DNA of 64,000 nt from Pseudomonas sp. SJZ079 (lineage in GTDB: Bacteria > Pseudomonadota > Gammaproteobacteria > Pseudomonadales > Pseudomonadaceae). The stretch spans positions 1-64,000 of the forward strand of contig NZ_VIUH01000022.1 in assembly GCF_007993865.1 (NCBI RefSeq). Direction: 5' to 3'. The first letter of the stretch is position 1. Each line of letters starts with the position of its first letter. The notes beneath the pieces were generated by a model. That model had not been told where the DNA came from. It saw nothing but the letters and a program-made list of their open reading frames with translations, and ran no database searches. The position numbers were made by a program, and so were the translations under genes. Shown here piece by piece: positions 22,930 to 32,678 of this stretch.

Positions 22930-23778
22930 TTACAGACTCAAACGCATCGACAAATCCACCGCCTTGACGTCTTTAGTCAACGTACCGATCGAGATGTAAT
23001 CCACGCCGGTCTCGGCAATCGCCCGCAATGTGCTCTCGTTGACTCCGCCCGAGGCTTCCAGCTTGGCGCGGCCCTGGGTCAGGGCGACGGCGCGGCGCAT
23101 GTCGTCGAGTGACAATTCGTCGAGCATGACGATGTCGGCGCCGGCCGCCAGGGCTTGTTGCAGTTCTTCCAGGCTTTCCACTTCGACTTCCACCGGTTTG
23201 CCGGGGGCGATGTGGTGGGCGGCTTTTACCGCTTGGGCGATGCCGCCGCAGGCGGCGATATGGTTTTCCTTGATCAGGAAGGCGTCATACAGGCCGATTC
23301 GGTGGTTGTGGCAGCCGCCGCAGGTGACCGCATATTTCTGCGCCAGACGCAGGCCGGGCAGGGTCTTGCGGGTGTCGAGCAGTTTGACCGCGGTGTCGTG
23401 CACCAGGTCGGCGTAATGCTGGCAGCGGGTAGCGACGGCAGACAGTGTCTGCAGGAAGTTCAGTGCGCTGCGCTCGCCGCTGAGCAGGGCGCGGGCCGGG
23501 CCTTCGAGGTGAAACAGGGGCTGGTTGGGCGTCACGCGTTCGCCATCGCGGACTTGCCAGTGCACAGTCACGCGCGAGTCGAGCTGGCGAAACACCGCAT
23601 CGACCCAAGCCGTGCCGCAGATCACCGCGGCTTCGCGGGTAATCACGCTGGCTTGGGCCAGCCGCTCGGCAGGGATCAGCTGGGCGGTGATGTCGCCGCT
23701 GCCCATGTCCTCGGCCAGGGCGCGACGCACGTTGGCTTCGATTTCGGCGGTCAGGTTGGCGAGGATGAGGTTGGGCAT
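22930..23778 (-). CDS. nadC: Nicotinate-nucleotide diphosphorylase (quinolinate phosphoribosyltransferase)
   Basis: Converts quinolinate and PRPP to nicotinate mononucleotide in NAD synthesis. The 282-residue protein has the DTRKTLPGLR signature, KYAVTCGGCHNHR for quinolinate and phosphate binding, IKENH, and the phosphate-binding end EASGGVNESTLR. I chose the ATG at 23778, preceded by GGAG, over a GTG four codons earlier. In P. aeruginosa nadC is the neighbour of the pilA locus, which supports the idea that only the pilin segment between pilB and nadC is replaced here. Confidence 0.96.
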   Translation of the reverse strand: MPNLILANLTAEIEANVRRALAEDMGSGDITAQLIPAERLAQASVITREAAVICGTAWVDAVFRQLDSRVTVHWQVRDGERVTPNQPLFHLEGPARALLSGERSALNFLQTLSAVATRCQHYADLVHDTAVKLLDTRKTLPGLRLAQKYAVTCGGCHNHRIGLYDAFLIKENHIAACGGIAQAVKAAHHIAPGKPVEVEVESLEELQQALAAGADIVMLDELSLDDMRRAVALTQGRAKLEASGGVNESTLRAIAETGVDYISIGTLTKDVKAVDLSMRLSL

Positions 23779-24159
23779 GACGGGCTCCACTGTCTGAGTC
23801 GGGCGATTATAGGGATTGCCGACGACCGATGCAGCGAGATCGACAACAGTACTTGAGGTGCGAACGGAACTGCGGCTTTACCGGTGGCATGGGTGGTTGG
23901 GCGGCCGCTCTGGTTGGCGTCTGTCTCAGGAGGCCGCCTTCCGTGCATTCGTGCTATGCCATCGACCGTTGAGCAGGCCGCTGTGCTGCATCTGTGACCT
24001 GAGTCATGTATCGAGAAGATCTCGGCTGGGTGTGGAGCTGCGTCTCTCTATAATGCTTTTTTATAAAGTTGACGCCATGACTTTGACGTTACGGATGACG
24101 CTCATTGGCCGCTATGCAGCTCGGTTCGCCCAGGAGGGGCTACCTGCAGGAGACTCGCA
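23779..24159. other. nadC-DUF1631 intergenic region
   Basis: About 380 bp between divergent genes. A TATAAT box at 24049-24054 could serve the rightward DUF1631 gene, but no good -35 box is at the right distance. A 115-codon frame here (23816-24163) has poor composition and no ribosome site, so I do not call it. Confidence 0.4.
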
Positions 24160-26463
24160 ATGAAGACTGATGCGAACGTGGTGCACCTGAACAAGGTGAC
24201 CGCTGAGCTCTCGCCCACTTCGCCGGTAGGAAGACTGCCCGTGGCGCTCATTCAGGTGCGTGATAACGCTGCGCAGCGGCTCAAGCTGACGCTGCAGGCG
24301 CTGTTCGATAATGCCGACGACACGCTGTTCGACATGGCGGATCGGGCGACCAGCAATGCCGAGCAGAATGCCTTCTTCGAGGCCATGCGTGATTTGCGCT
24401 TGAAGCGTAAAAATATCGAACAGGGCTTCCTGCGTAACGTCTTGGCGTCCTTCGCCACCCTTAATCAATATGAGATCGGCAAGGCGCGGCCTCTGGATGC
24501 ACTGTCGTTCGACAGCTTGTCGCTGGTACAGAACGATGAGCTGGAAGAGTCCGTGGCGATTGAGGTCATGGTCGCCAAGGTGATGAACCGTGCCAGCATG
24601 GCCTTGGGGCATCTGACCACACGACTGAATGCCATGGTCAGCAAGAAACTCGATGACAAGTCCAACCCCCTGGGGCCGGCCGTGCTCTGTGAACAGTTCC
24701 TGGAGGCGTGCAGCAGTCTGGGTGTGGAAATCAGGGTCAAGCTGATCATCCTCAAGCTGTTTGAAAAATATGTATTGGCCGACCTCGATCAGCTTTACGC
24801 CGAGGCCAATCAAGCCCTGACCGTCGCCGGCGTGCTGCCGGAGTTGAAGTCGACGCCGCTGCCGCGTAACCCTGGACGTGCGGTTAGCCCAGCGCGAGCT
24901 GCTGGCGCGGAGTCTCCGCCGCAGCTGGATGGCGGCGAGTACATGGACGAGGGTGTGCAGGAAGTCTTCGGCGCCCTGCAGGAATTGCTCTCGCAGGCGC
25001 GCGGCAGCGTTGCGCCGCGACGTAGTGCGCCGTCGGCCGATGCGCGGCCGATCTCCAGTGGCGATCTGATGCGCCTGCTCTCGCATATGCAGCAGCGTGC
25101 ACCTGCCCAGCTGAGCGATGAGTTCGACCTGCGCGAACAGCTTGAACAGCTGCTCAGTCGCGCCAGCGCCAAGAGCGGCAAGGCGCGGGTGGTTGGCGAG
25201 GTGGATGAGGACGTCATCAACCTGGTGTCGATGCTGTTCGAGTTCATCCTCGACGACCGCACCCTGCCGGATTCGCTGAAAGCCTTGATCGGGCGCTTGC
25301 AGATTCCGATGCTCAAGGTGGCCGTGCTCGACAAGACCTTCTTCAGTCGCGGCAGCCACCCCGCGCGTCGTTTGCTCAATGAAATTGCCTCGGCCGCTCT
25401 CGGCTGGGGTGAGCAGGACGATACCCAGCGCGACAGCCTGTATCAGAAGATCGACAGCGTGGTGCAGCGTTTGCTCAACGACTTTGTCGATGATCCGCTG
25501 ATTTTCTCCGAGTTACTGGCCGAGTTTCTCGCCTTTAGCGGGGACGAGCGGCGCCGTAGCGAGTTGCTCGAGCAGCGCACGCGCGATGCCGAGGAGGGCA
25601 GCGCCAAAGCCGAATTGGCCCGGCGCCAGGTCGAGCAGGCACTGAATGAGCGTCTGCTGGGCAAGAAGTTGCCGGAGGTGGTGGTGCGCCTGCTGCAAGA
25701 AGGCTGGAGCAAGGTGCTGATGCTCAGCTGTTTGAAGCACGGCGCGGAGTCGGCGCAGTGGCAGGCGGCGTTGGCCACCATGGATGACTTGATCTGGAGC
25801 GTGGCGCCGCACGATGACCCGCAAGCGCGCGTGCGTTTGCTTGAACTGGTACCTGGAATGCTCAAGGCGCTGCGCGAAGGCATGGCCGGCGCGGCGTTCG
25901 ATCCGTTCGTCAGCAGTAGTTTCTTCAATCAGCTGGAGGCCTTGCATGTGCAAGCTTTCCAGCGCTTCAAGCGAGATCTGGTCGAAGCTGAAAAGCCGGC
26001 TGCGAGTGAGATTGAGGCTCAACAGCCTGCCAGCCTGGCTGAGGCTGGGATCGACTTGCCGCTACTCGAGCTACCTCCGGCCGACGAGTCGGAAGCGCCC
26101 GCCATGGTCGAGGTGGTCGAAGAAATCGTCCTCTTGGTGCCGGGTGAAAGCCGCGAGGCTGAAGTCTGTCTGGCGGATGACGACGAAGCCCTGCTGCGGG
26201 TGGACAACCTGCGGGTCGGCAGTTGGGTCGAGTTTCAGGAAGACGAAGAGCACAAGCTGCGCTGCAAACTGGCCGCGGTGATCAAGCCGACCGGCAAGTT
26301 TATTTTCGTCAACCGGACCGGCATGAAGGTGCTGGAGAAGACCCGGATGGGCCTGGCTGTGGAGTTTCGCCGCAATGCCATCCGCTTGCTCGACGATGCA
26401 CTGCTGTTCGACCGCGCCCTGGAGTCGGTGATTGGCAACCTGCGCCGACTCAAGGGCGTCTGA
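24160..26463 (+). CDS. DUF1631 family protein, second paralogue
   Basis: A 767-residue DUF1631 protein. It shares with the paralogue at 603-2966 the N-terminal DDTLFD segment, a variable Ala/Pro-rich linker (about 240-300), the NLVSMLFEFILDD middle block and a C-terminal domain with VGSWVEFQED and FIFVNRTG. It has no signal peptide or membrane span. AGGAG at 24148 is 7 bases upstream of the ATG. There is no PilZ gene beside this copy. It lies between nadC and ampD as in P. aeruginosa (from memory). Role unknown. Confidence 0.85.
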   Translation: MKTDANVVHLNKVTAELSPTSPVGRLPVALIQVRDNAAQRLKLTLQALFDNADDTLFDMADRATSNAEQNAFFEAMRDLRLKRKNIEQGFLRNVLASFATLNQYEIGKARPLDALSFDSLSLVQNDELEESVAIEVMVAKVMNRASMALGHLTTRLNAMVSKKLDDKSNPLGPAVLCEQFLEACSSLGVEIRVKLIILKLFEKYVLADLDQLYAEANQALTVAGVLPELKSTPLPRNPGRAVSPARAAGAESPPQLDGGEYMDEGVQEVFGALQELLSQARGSVAPRRSAPSADARPISSGDLMRLLSHMQQRAPAQLSDEFDLREQLEQLLSRASAKSGKARVVGEVDEDVINLVSMLFEFILDDRTLPDSLKALIGRLQIPMLKVAVLDKTFFSRGSHPARRLLNEIASAALGWGEQDDTQRDSLYQKIDSVVQRLLNDFVDDPLIFSELLAEFLAFSGDERRRSELLEQRTRDAEEGSAKAELARRQVEQALNERLLGKKLPEVVVRLLQEGWSKVLMLSCLKHGAESAQWQAALATMDDLIWSVAPHDDPQARVRLLELVPGMLKALREGMAGAAFDPFVSSSFFNQLEALHVQAFQRFKRDLVEAEKPAASEIEAQQPASLAEAGIDLPLLELPPADESEAPAMVEVVEEIVLLVPGESREAEVCLADDDEALLRVDNLRVGSWVEFQEDEEHKLRCKLAAVIKPTGKFIFVNRTGMKVLEKTRMGLAVEFRRNAIRLLDDALLFDRALESVIGNLRRLKGV

Positions 26464-26577
26464 CTCGGTTGCAGCTGCGCAAATTTCGGCTACAGACAAA
26501 AGCTCGCGAAGGAGCGGTTCCAAAATAAAGTCTCTTCGAGGCAGAACCGCGGTTGGCAGGCAAGCGCAGCAGCCATG

Positions 26578-26687
26578 TAGGCTGGGTTAGCGGCGCATGT
26601 TAGCGGCGTGTCAGCGACAGAATGCTTCGAGCGCCGCGTAACCCAGCAAGGCATCATCGCTTTCACCGGCCAATGCTGGGTTACGTC
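26578..26687. repeat. Palindromic intergenic repeat (GGCTGGGTTAG type)
   Basis: GTAGGCTGGGTTAG, GCGTAACCCAGC and GCTGGGTTACG occur in alternating orientation within 110 bp. It belongs to the same broad family as the repeat at 13461. The whole 494-bp gap between DUF1631 and ampD holds this repeat and GC-rich hairpins but no gene I can support. Confidence 0.65.
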
Positions 26688-26957
26688 GCTTCGGATTCGG
26701 CTGCTTGACCGGATCACCGCGCAGGCGTCTCACCCAGCTTGCGACTCCGATGGATATTTCTGATAGGGCACAGGAGCAAGCCCGCGGCTGCAGGTTTTTG
26801 CCCAGGTGTTTCCTGCAACGGCTGCCACCGGCCTGACCAAGAGCCTTCCACGAGGCTTACGGGTGGGTAAGGCTGGGCTCGCTGGCAGGGGCTGGCAAGC
26901 AACCCTTGGCCCAGTTGCTCGGCTACTCTAGAGTGGAGGCTCATTCAAGGAGCCGCT

Positions 26958-27521
26958 ATGCAACTGGATGTCACCAGTGGTTGGTGTCAAGGCGTTCGCC
27001 ATTGCCCTTCACCTAACTTCAATGCACGCCCGCAGGGGGAGGTCTCTCTGCTGGTGATCCATAACATCAGTCTGCCGCCGGGGCAGTTCGGCACTGGCAA
27101 GGTTCAAGAGTTCTTCCTGAATCGCCTGGCTGCCGACGAACACCCTTATTTTGCCGAGATCGCGACCCTGCAGGTGTCGGCGCATTTTCTGATCGAGCGA
27201 GATGGCGCCGTTACCCAGTTCGTCTCCTGCAGCGAGCGCGCCTGGCATGCTGGGCAATCCTGCTTCGCCGGGCGAGAGAACTGCAACGACTTCTCCCTTG
27301 GCATCGAGCTGGAAGGCACCGATGAGCTGCCGTTCAGCGACGCGCAATACACCGCCCTGGCGGAACTGGTCGGCGAGTTGCAGGGCGCGTATCCGGCACT
27401 GACCCAAGAGCGTATCTGCGGGCACAGTGACATCGCCCCGGCGCGCAAGACGGACCCCGGTCCGGCGTTCGATTGGCAGCGCTTGCGCACCGCGTTGATC
27501 AATACAAAGGAGGGTTTATGA
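26958..27521 (+). CDS. ampD: 1,6-anhydro-N-acetylmuramyl-L-alanine amidase AmpD
   Basis: A cytosolic zinc amidase that recycles peptidoglycan by cutting the peptide from 1,6-anhydro-MurNAc; its loss derepresses AmpC in many Gram-negatives. The 187-residue protein has zinc ligands H35, the His of CGHSDIAP and the Asp of KTDPGPAF, and the conserved VSAHFLIERDG and NDFSLGIELEG blocks. AAGGAG precedes the ATG. Its stop overlaps the ampE start (ATGA), so the two are translationally coupled. Confidence 0.97.
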   Translation: MQLDVTSGWCQGVRHCPSPNFNARPQGEVSLLVIHNISLPPGQFGTGKVQEFFLNRLAADEHPYFAEIATLQVSAHFLIERDGAVTQFVSCSERAWHAGQSCFAGRENCNDFSLGIELEGTDELPFSDAQYTALAELVGELQGAYPALTQERICGHSDIAPARKTDPGPAFDWQRLRTALINTKEGL

Positions 27522-28354
27522 GCTTTCTGGTGTTACTGCTGGTGCTCTGGGTCGAGAAGTTTTCCGCATGGCGCAGCGCAATCCAGCAGGACGGCCCCTG
27601 GCTGCGACTGCTGGCCAAAGCCGAACGGCAAGCGGACTTTATCGAGAGTCCGTGGCTGGTGATGGTGTTGATGGTGGGGTTGCCGCTGCTGGCGTTGGCG
27701 TTGGTGTTGACTCTGCTGGAACCTGTGGCCTACGGCTGGCTGGCATTGCCGGTGCATTTGCTGGTGCTGATTTACAGCCTGGGGCGCGGTGACCTGCTGG
27801 CGTCGCTCGGGCCGTTTCGCGACAGCTGGCGCCGTGGCGATGGCGAGGCGGCGTACATCGTGGCGCGTCGCGACCTGGCCGTCGAGGCCGAGGAAGAAGG
27901 CGCGCTGCTGAAGAGTGTGCAGGGCTATTTGCTGTGGCAGGCCTACCAGGGTTTGTTTGCCGTTATTTTCTGGTATGCGCTGCTGGGGCCTCTGGCTGCC
28001 TTGGCTTACCGGCTGCTGGCCCTGATGGCCGAACATGCCGAGCAGGAGGTCATCCGCGAGCGCGCGGTGCAACTGCGGCATGCCTTCGACTGGTTGCCGG
28101 TGCGCATGCTGGCGGCGAGTTTTGCTTTGGTCGGCAACTTCGTCGCGGTCAGCCGTGCCTTGCTGCATGAGTTGTTGAGCTGGGATATTTCTGCGGCGCA
28201 GTTGGTGATCAATGTCGGCCGTGCGGCCAACGATACACCCGAGCCGGTGATCGGCGAGGCGGGCGTCAGCAGCCTGGATGGCCTATGGCAGTTGCTGGTG
28301 CGCGCCGCGGTGCTCTGGTACACGGTATTTGCTCTGTGGGCGCTGTTCTTTTAG
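27518..28354 (+). CDS. ampE: Regulatory signalling modulator protein AmpE
   Basis: An inner-membrane protein of 278 residues encoded in operon with ampD. Four hydrophobic regions are visible: about 1-12, 47-90, 135-170 and 255-278, with the RRDLAVEAEEEG loop between. AmpE is historically a beta-lactamase-regulation co-factor; its biochemical role is uncertain. I chose the ATG overlapping the ampD stop. Its own stop codon TAG is part of a 19-bp dispersed repeat (28351-28369), with no space between gene and repeat. Confidence 0.93.
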   Translation: MSFLVLLLVLWVEKFSAWRSAIQQDGPWLRLLAKAERQADFIESPWLVMVLMVGLPLLALALVLTLLEPVAYGWLALPVHLLVLIYSLGRGDLLASLGPFRDSWRRGDGEAAYIVARRDLAVEAEEEGALLKSVQGYLLWQAYQGLFAVIFWYALLGPLAALAYRLLALMAEHAEQEVIRERAVQLRHAFDWLPVRMLAASFALVGNFVAVSRALLHELLSWDISAAQLVINVGRAANDTPEPVIGEAGVSSLDGLWQLLVRAAVLWYTVFALWALFF

Positions 28355-28369
28355 CAGGCCGTTGAAAAA
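28351..28369 (+). repeat. 19-bp repeat TTAGCAGGCCGTTGAAAAA, copy 2
   Basis: Identical to 13393-13411. The TAG at its second to fourth bases is the ampE stop codon. Downstream sequence differs between the two copies after about 20 bp. Confidence 0.7.
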
Positions 28370-28490
28370 CTACCTAGGTTGCCGATACGGCGTTTAAAGC
28401 AGCCTGTCAGACCTAGTGTTGGGTGGTCCGCTCAGCCCATGACCGCAGCCCGTAAGTAGGGCGACGAGTGCGGCTTACCGGCTGCGCCAC

Positions 28491-29381
28491 TCAGTCCCAT
28501 AGCCAGGCGGCGCCGCGCACGCCGCTGGAGTCGCCGTGCTTGGCCGGCAGCAGGCGGGTGTTGACCTGGTCGGAAAACACATAGCGTTGTAGCAGCGGCG
28601 GTACTTGGGCATACAGCGCGGCAATATTCGACAGGCCGCCGCCGAGCACTATGACGTGCGGATCGAGCAGGTTGATCACCGATGCCAGACCGCGGGCCAG
28701 CTGATCGCAATACAGCGCCACGGCCTGCAGGGCAGCCGGGTCGCCGGTGTTGGCAGCGGCGACTATGCCGCTGGCGTCCAGCTGCAAACCTCTGCGTGCG
28801 GCCCAGCCAGGGCCCGACAGAAAGGTCTCTATGCAGTCGTCTTGCCCGCAGTAGCAGCGCCGGCTCGGTCCATCGGCATGGCTTCGCCAGGGCAGCGGGT
28901 TGTGCCCCCATTCACCGGCAATTGCATTGGGCCCAGCGAGCAGTCGGCCGTGGATGACCAGGCCACCACCGACGCCGGTGCCGAGAATGACGCCGAATAC
29001 ACTATTTGCCCCAGCCCCGGCGCCATCACTGGCCTCGGACAGGGCGAGGCAGTCGGCGTCGTTGGCCAGCCGCAGCGGACGTTGCAGCAGCTGTTCCAAG
29101 TCGCCTTGCAGGTCATGGCCGATCAGGCAGGTGGAGTTGGCGTTCTTGATCCTTCCGTGATCCGGTGAGCGGTTGCCGGGGATGCCAATGCCGACGCTAC
29201 CGCGCATGCCGAGTTCGCGTTCGGCGTGCTCAACCAGGCCGGCAATACTCGCCAGGGTTTGCCGGTAATCGCCCTGCGGCGTGGCGACGCGCTGGCGCCA
29301 GCGTTGCTCGCCGTTGTCCAGGGCGATCAGCTCTATTTTGCTGCCGCCGAGGTCGATACCGAGGCGTAAAGAACCGTGCAT
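28491..29381 (-). CDS. ROK-family sugar kinase (fructokinase/Mak-like)
   Basis: A 296-residue ROK-family kinase. The ATP-binding LGIDLGGSKIEL starts the protein, VGIGIPGN and LANDADCLALSEA follow, GTGVGGGLVI is the second phosphate loop and the zinc-binding CYCGQDDCIETFLSG marks ROK kinases. The closest character is manno-/fructokinase (Mak) with the EWGHNPLPW segment. It is 5 kb from the fructose PTS operon but not part of it. A role in phosphorylating free fructose, mannose or a related hexose is inferred. Confidence 0.88.
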   Translation of the reverse strand: MHGSLRLGIDLGGSKIELIALDNGEQRWRQRVATPQGDYRQTLASIAGLVEHAERELGMRGSVGIGIPGNRSPDHGRIKNANSTCLIGHDLQGDLEQLLQRPLRLANDADCLALSEASDGAGAGANSVFGVILGTGVGGGLVIHGRLLAGPNAIAGEWGHNPLPWRSHADGPSRRCYCGQDDCIETFLSGPGWAARRGLQLDASGIVAAANTGDPAALQAVALYCDQLARGLASVINLLDPHVIVLGGGLSNIAALYAQVPPLLQRYVFSDQVNTRLLPAKHGDSSGVRGAAWLWD

Positions 29382-29606
29382 GCTTAACCTTTAGTTACAG
29401 AGATTGGTGCCGATAGCGGGTATATAAGCATGCCGTGCTCGACAAATGCTCTGTGCGTATTGCCTGCGCTGATTTGCCAGTATTTCTCATGCTGATTCGA
29501 GCGCCTTTGGTCAAGCGCCAAGGGACGTCCAGGCCTTAGCCTGAGATGCTCGGCGGCCGACCTCGAAACGTTACACCACAATAATTATTAGGACGGGAGA
29601 CGTCTT

Positions 29607-31637
29607 GTGAAGAGCGTGTTGTATCCGGCTATCGCGTTAATGAACCGTCTCAGCTTCGGCATGAAGTTCAGCTTGATCAGCGTCTTGTTTTTTCTGCCGA
29701 TGCTGGTCACCAACTTCTACCTGGTGCGCGACTCCTATCGGCAGTTCGTCAGTACCCAGGCGGCATTGGAAAGCCTCGACCTGCTGGGTGAGACGCTCTC
29801 CCTGCGCCGCGACCTGGAAAGCTACGCCGACCTGGTACAGATCAATGCGGTGATTGGTCAGTCAGGTAATGCGGGCGATCTGGAAAGTCGCCTGGAGCAG
29901 CTGCAGCGCGCCTTGGGTGAGACCCTAAAAGGCTTACAGCCGGTCGCGCACGAGGCCGAACAGGTCGAAGAGTTCGCCAGCAAGCGCGACGAAATGATCG
30001 GCAAACTGCAAGCAGTGCAGAGCGAAACATCCTTGCAGGGAAAATCCGCGATAGCCGAAAAGCTGTTGGGCAGCTCGCAGGTCTTTATCAAACTGGTCGC
30101 CAGCCAGGCGGGCTTGAGTCAGGATCGCCAGCGTGAAGTGCGGCAGATGACCGAACTGATCACCAGCGTTACTCCGATTATCACCGCTCCATTAAGTGAA
30201 GGGCGGGCAATAGGCGCCTACTCGCTGGCCCAGGGCTTTCTCAACTCGGCAGCTAGTACCCAGTTCGATGAGCTGCTGCTGGAGCTGGAAAAGCTGCATG
30301 CCGAATACGGCTTGAACCTGCAAGAAGCCCTGAACAGCAGCCCGGCGGCTCGTGCCGCCTTGGAACGCCTGGCCACTGCCAGTCAGGCCACCCTGAAGGA
30401 CAGCGCTGCGTTGTTCGAAGACAAGGTGGTGATCGCCGATACCCTGGACATGCCGTGGAATCAGTTCTACGACGAAGTCACTGAGGTGATGGGCAAGACC
30501 TACGAGTTCAACGACGCGGTGCTGGTGTTCCTCGATCAACAACTGCAGGCGCGTCTGCAGGAAAACCGCGAGCAGATGCTGCTGCTGGTGGTCGCGCTGG
30601 TGGTGGTGTTCCTGCTGATCGTCTACCTCTATAGCGGCTTCTACGTGTCGACCCGCACCACCCTGAAGAGCCTGGGCCAGGTCATGAATAAAGTGGCGGC
30701 CGGCGACATGACCGTGAGCTTCAAGCCGCAGAGTCGCGATGAGCTGGGCGAGTTGGGCGAGGTATTCAATCAAACCGTGGTGAAGATTCACGACCTGATC
30801 GAGCGCGTCGGTCAGACCGTCACCGAGGTCGAGCGCCAGGCCGACCGCGTGGAAGTGGTCTCTGGTGAGAGCAATCAGGCGGTCGCCGGTCAGCGCAGCC
30901 AGATCGAGCAGGTGGCGACGGCGATGAATCAGATGTCTGCCACCGCCCAGGAGGTCGCGCGCAGCGCCGCCGCGGCAGTCAACAGCGCGCAGAGCGTCAA
31001 TCAGGAAACCGTCAACGGGCGTGTCCTGGTCGAAGCTCAGGTCGGCAGCATCCAGCGGCTGGCTGGTGAGATCGACCAGTCGGTGGAGGTGATCAATCAA
31101 CTGGCCAGTGATAGCGCTTCGATCAGTCAGGTGCTGGACGTGATCAAGGGCATCGCCGAGCAGACCAACTTGTTGGCGCTGAATGCCGCCATCGAAGCGG
31201 CGCGGGCCGGCGAGCAGGGCCGCGGCTTTGCCGTGGTGGCCGACGAGGTGCGCAACCTGGCCAAGCGTACTCAGCAGTCCACCGAGCAGATCGAGGCGAT
31301 GATCGACAAGCTGCAAGGGGGTGTCGGGGCGGCGGTGAAGACCATGAGCGTGAGTCATCAGATGGCTGACGGCACAGTTAGCGAGTCGGGCAAGGTGCAG
31401 CAGGCGCTGGAGAATATCCTCGGCGCGGTGGGCATGATCGTCGACCAGAGCCAGCAAATCGCCGCGGCCGCCGAGCAGCAAACGGCGGTGGCGCACGACA
31501 TCGACCAGAATATCGTCGAGATCAACCATGCCGGTGAACGCACCGCCGAGGGTGCCAGCCAAACCGAACAGGCCAGTCGCGAGCTATCCGAGTTGGTGTC
31601 GCGCTTGAAGCAGCTGATTGGCGCGTTCCGCGTCTGA
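29607..31637 (+). CDS. Methyl-accepting chemotaxis protein
   Basis: A transmembrane chemoreceptor of 676 residues. TM1 is about 18-38 and TM2 about 328-350. Between them is a roughly 290-residue helical periplasmic sensor, longer than the usual four-helix domain. A HAMP domain follows TM2 (KSLGQVMNKVAAGDMTVSF), then the signalling hairpin tip EQTNLLALNAAIEAARAGEQ and methylation helices. It corresponds in position to a chemoreceptor next to ampE in P. aeruginosa (from memory). The ligand is unknown. TTGTGAAG-type start with GGGAGACG upstream. Confidence 0.95.
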   Translation: MKSVLYPAIALMNRLSFGMKFSLISVLFFLPMLVTNFYLVRDSYRQFVSTQAALESLDLLGETLSLRRDLESYADLVQINAVIGQSGNAGDLESRLEQLQRALGETLKGLQPVAHEAEQVEEFASKRDEMIGKLQAVQSETSLQGKSAIAEKLLGSSQVFIKLVASQAGLSQDRQREVRQMTELITSVTPIITAPLSEGRAIGAYSLAQGFLNSAASTQFDELLLELEKLHAEYGLNLQEALNSSPAARAALERLATASQATLKDSAALFEDKVVIADTLDMPWNQFYDEVTEVMGKTYEFNDAVLVFLDQQLQARLQENREQMLLLVVALVVVFLLIVYLYSGFYVSTRTTLKSLGQVMNKVAAGDMTVSFKPQSRDELGELGEVFNQTVVKIHDLIERVGQTVTEVERQADRVEVVSGESNQAVAGQRSQIEQVATAMNQMSATAQEVARSAAAAVNSAQSVNQETVNGRVLVEAQVGSIQRLAGEIDQSVEVINQLASDSASISQVLDVIKGIAEQTNLLALNAAIEAARAGEQGRGFAVVADEVRNLAKRTQQSTEQIEAMIDKLQGGVGAAVKTMSVSHQMADGTVSESGKVQQALENILGAVGMIVDQSQQIAAAAEQQTAVAHDIDQNIVEINHAGERTAEGASQTEQASRELSELVSRLKQLIGAFRV

Positions 31638-31759
31638 GGTTGCTTGTGCAGGCTCACGAGGCCCGCCATATGGCGGGCCTCATGCATTTTAAGGGGGCGC
31701 CGCTCGACGATTGTCGGCGGGGCCTTGGCCGCGACGCTGTGCTGTGGCCGCCTCGGCAC

Positions 31760-31826
31760 GTAGCCCGGATGCAATCCGGGGCTTGTGCTGCAAACCCTGA
31801 GGGCTTCCGGATTGCCGCCGGGCTAC
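31760..31826. repeat. REP-like palindromic repeat (GTAGCCCGGATG type), copy 2
   Basis: GTAGCCCGGATGCAATCCGG on the left and GCCGGGCTAC on the right form a foldable unit related to 12325-12392. The CTA at 31823-31825 is the stop codon (TAG on the minus strand) of tatD, so the repeat provides the gene's end. Confidence 0.75.
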
Positions 31827-32617
31827 GGCGGTGTGTCGAGGCGCCAGGCAAACAGCTCGGCGGCGTTACGGCTGCTGGCCGCGGCCAGCTCATCGGCTTC
31901 GAGACCCATCAACTGGGCTAGGGCGCTGCAGATGTCCGGCAGGTGTTCCGGGCTGTTGCGCTGCTGCGGGTGCATGGCCGGGGCCATGTCCGGGGCGTCG
32001 GTTTCCAGCACCACGGCGTCCAGCGGCAGTTGCGCCACCACCTTGCGTAGGCGCAGCGCCTGCGGCCAGGTCGGCGCGCCGCCGAGACCGAGCTTGAAGC
32101 CCAGCTTGAGGTACTCGCGCGCTTCCTCGGGGCTGCCGGCGAAGGCGTGGATGATGCCTGCGCGCTTGAGCCTGTAGCGTTTCAGCGTGGCAATGCTGGC
32201 GGCGTGGGCGCGACGCACATGCAGCAGGGCGGGCAGTTCGAACTCGGCGGCCAGCTTGAGTTGGGCCTCGAACAGCACCTGCTGGCGCTGGTGATCGAGG
32301 TTTTCCAGGTAATAGTCGAGGCCGAATTCGCCCACCGCGCACAGCTGAGGGTGGCCGGCCAGGCGTTGCAGCCAGTCGCGCAGCTCGCCCAGGTGTTCGG
32401 GTCGATGCTGCTGCAGATAGACCGGGTGCAGGCCGAAGGCGGCATGCAGGCTGGGCTCGCTCTGCACCAGGCGCCACAGGCGCTGCCAGTTACCCTGGTA
32501 GACGCCGAGCACCACCATGCGCTCGACCCCCAGGCCACGGCTGCGCTGCAGCAGCTCGTCGCGATCGGCGTCGAAGTCGGGGAAGTCGAGGTGCGTGTGG
32601 GTGTCGATCAGGCGCAT
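31823..32617 (-). CDS. TatD-family metal-dependent hydrolase
   Basis: A TIM-barrel metal-dependent DNase-like hydrolase of 264 residues. The metal ligands appear as DTHTHLD at residues 6-12, the Glu in AVGEFGLDYY, the His in LLHVRRAH, the His in IIHAFAGS and the Asp in VVLETDAPDMAP. I chose the ATG at 32617 because the HxH motif must be near the N-terminus; the longer frame has 68 unrelated residues. It lies 61 bp after the cra stop, in the same direction, an arrangement I recall near fruR in pseudomonads. Confidence 0.93.
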   Translation of the reverse strand: MRLIDTHTHLDFPDFDADRDELLQRSRGLGVERMVVLGVYQGNWQRLWRLVQSEPSLHAAFGLHPVYLQQHRPEHLGELRDWLQRLAGHPQLCAVGEFGLDYYLENLDHQRQQVLFEAQLKLAAEFELPALLHVRRAHAASIATLKRYRLKRAGIIHAFAGSPEEAREYLKLGFKLGLGGAPTWPQALRLRKVVAQLPLDAVVLETDAPDMAPAMHPQQRNSPEHLPDICSALAQLMGLEADELAAASSRNAAELFAWRLDTPP

Positions 32618-32678
32618 GCTCGGATGATACGCCGACCGCTTGTTGTGCAGGAACCGCGGGCCGGCGATGGCCGCAGTT

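Noticed and set aside
23816..24163. 115-codon frame between nadC and DUF1631
   Set aside because: No ribosome site, irregular residue composition and no recognisable domain.
24112..25359. 415-codon frame antisense to DUF1631
   Set aside because: A high-GC antisense shadow, rich in His, Gln and Arg, with the true gene supported by family match.
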